Of a stretch of DNA of 64,000 nucleotides, positions 62,881-64,000 are shown one piece after another. The notes under the pieces were generated by a model, which worked only from the letters and a program-made list of their open reading frames with translations, was not told the DNA's origin and did no database searches. The position numbers and the translations under genes were made by a program. The stretch's first letter is position 1. The number at the start of each line of letters is the position of its first letter. Location of the stretch: assembly GCA_963732795.1 (NCBI GenBank), contig CAVTAV010000009.1, positions 1 through 64,000 of the forward strand, read 5' to 3'. The stretch comes from CAVTAV01 sp963732795. Lineage in GTDB: Bacteria; Pseudomonadota; Alphaproteobacteria; CAVTAV01.

Positions 62881-64000
62881 TGGTTATCGACAAGCTCATA
62901 GCCGCGCCGGGTCGGCTGACGGTCTCGGGCGCTCCGGAAGGCGAAGATGCGCGGCTCGTCGCGGATCTGGCGCGCAGATTGGCCCCATCCGGCCGGGCGG
63001 TGCTTCATATCGCCCGGGACGATCTCCGCATGACGGCGATCAGCGATGCGCTTCGCTTCTTTGCGCCCTTGGTGGAGGTTGTCGCGATTCCGGCCTGGGA
63101 CTGCCTGCCCTACGACCGCACCTCGCCGAACCGGACCGTCTCCGCCGACCGCATGAACGCCCTCGGCATCCTGGCCTCCGACAAACCCGTGCCCGGGCAT
63201 GGCCGCGTGGTGGTGACCACGGTCAACGCCGCCCTGCAGCGCGTGCCGCCGCGCTCGATGGTGCAGGACGCGGTGTTCCGGCGTTCGATCGGCGACAAGC
63301 TCGATCTCGACGATCTCACCGCCTATCTCGCGGCCGACGGCTATGCCCGGGTCGGCACCGTCTCCGAGGAAGGCGAATACGCAATGCGCGGCGGGATTCT
63401 CGACATCTTCCCGCCCGGCCAGCCGGAACCGCTGCGGCTCGATCTGTTCGGCGACGTACTGGACGGTGTGCGAACCTTCGATCCGGCCTCGCAGCGCACG
63501 ACCGGCAAGCGGGAAGGCTTCGCGCTGATTCCGGCGAGCGAGATGAAGCTTGACGAGGACTCGATCCGGCGCTTCCGCAGCGGCTATGTCGCCCTGTTCG
63601 GCGCGGTGGCGGACGAGGATCCGCTGTACGAGGCGGTGAGCGCGGGCCGGCGCTATCAGGGCATGGAGCATTGGCTGCCGCTGTTTCACGAGACGCTCGA
63701 AACCCTGTTCGATTATGTGCCGGACGCGCTGGTCACGCTGGATGCTCTGGCCGAGGAATCGAAGGACGCGCGGCTTGCCACCATCGCCGATTATTACGAG
63801 ACGCGGCGGACGGCCTCGGGCGGCGGCGGGGAATGGATGCCGCCCTACAAGCCGCTGCCGCCGGACCGGCTCTATCTCTCCGACGACGGCTGGACCAAGG
63901 CGACCGGCCGCGCCCGCATCTTCACGCCGTTCCACGCGCCGGAGTCCGATACGAGCGTCGATGCCGGCGCCAAGCAGGGCCGCGATTTCGCCCCCGAACG
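62880..64000 (+). CDS. mfd: Transcription-repair coupling factor Mfd, N-terminal part (runs off the window)
   Basis: About 373 residues are visible from MVIDKLIAAPGRLTVSGAPE. The UvrB-homology region shows FFAPLVEVVAIPAWDCLPYD, RTSPNRTVSADRMNALGILA, VVVTTVNAALQRVPPRSMVQ and GYARVGTVSEEGEYAMRGGI then LDIFPPGQPEPLRLDLFGD. Mfd removes stalled RNA polymerase and recruits UvrA. The helicase part is outside the window. The reading frame is intact here. Confidence 0.93.
   Translation, partial: MVIDKLIAAPGRLTVSGAPEGEDARLVADLARRLAPSGRAVLHIARDDLRMTAISDALRFFAPLVEVVAIPAWDCLPYDRTSPNRTVSADRMNALGILASDKPVPGHGRVVVTTVNAALQRVPPRSMVQDAVFRRSIGDKLDLDDLTAYLAADGYARVGTVSEEGEYAMRGGILDIFPPGQPEPLRLDLFGDVLDGVRTFDPASQRTTGKREGFALIPASEMKLDEDSIRRFRSGYVALFGAVADEDPLYEAVSAGRRYQGMEHWLPLFHETLETLFDYVPDALVTLDALAEESKDARLATIADYYETRRTASGGGGEWMPPYKPLPPDRLYLSDDGWTKATGRARIFTPFHAPESDTSVDAGAKQGRDFAPE

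Overview
The window comes from a GC-rich alphaproteobacterium. The evidence is the ceramide-synthesis cluster of the Caulobacter type, the DUF502-recG / sdhE-mfd neighbourhood, and recombinase modules with DUF2924 and DUF3489 partners. The genus cannot be named from the sequence. Single-base frameshifts occur even in housekeeping genes (recG at least four times, the serine palmitoyltransferase, the ceramide reductase). Part of the apparent gene decay may therefore be assembly error, and each broken gene should be read with that in mind.

Region 1 (1-16.37 kb) is visibly more A/T-rich mobile DNA. It holds a frame-broken P4-type primase/helicase, a small HTH gene, an intact large serine recombinase module, two HNH nuclease genes, a CsgG/PEGA/DUF4810/GNA1162 envelope operon, and small unknown genes. 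It also holds an SRAP remnant, a DUF4145 gene split by one in-frame stop, a secreted DNA/RNA nuclease with a cysteine-rich neighbour, and a broken OafA-type acyltransferase.

Region 2 (16.37-43.67 kb) is an island of about 27 kb bounded by a 62-bp direct repeat. The right copy is the anticodon-loop-to-CCA half of an intact tRNA-Ser(GCT). A 21-bp motif lies just inside both ends. Its left half carries NhaP, a DUF3141 protein, a MaoC/phosphotransacetylase fusion, acetate kinase, a SpoIIAA-like protein and a plasma-membrane H+-ATPase with a very long repetitive tail. A PPK2 remnant and a decayed second serine recombinase module follow. Its right half (30-43 kb) is the most novel part: about fourteen genes or remnants for small Sec-exported proteins, a frame-broken stand-alone secretin, and a membrane-anchored winged-helix regulator. 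Eight of the exported proteins share an 18-residue C-terminal signature (Cys-x-Arg-x-aromatic followed by an alternating hydrophobic strand), and most have four matching cysteines. I do not recognise this family. The model is a regulated, diversifying set of exported effectors or surface proteins with its own possible outer-membrane channel.

Region 3 (43.6-64 kb) is core chromosome: tRNA-Ser, small exported proteins, then a sphingolipid cluster. The cluster holds an acyl-ACP synthetase, a ceramide reductase, an acyl carrier protein, serine palmitoyltransferase, a lipid kinase and a nucleotidyltransferase-like protein. An LptF/LptG pair, a flippase and a GNAT-fold protein likely to be bacterial ceramide synthase follow. 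The window ends with DUF502, recG, sdhE and the start of mfd.
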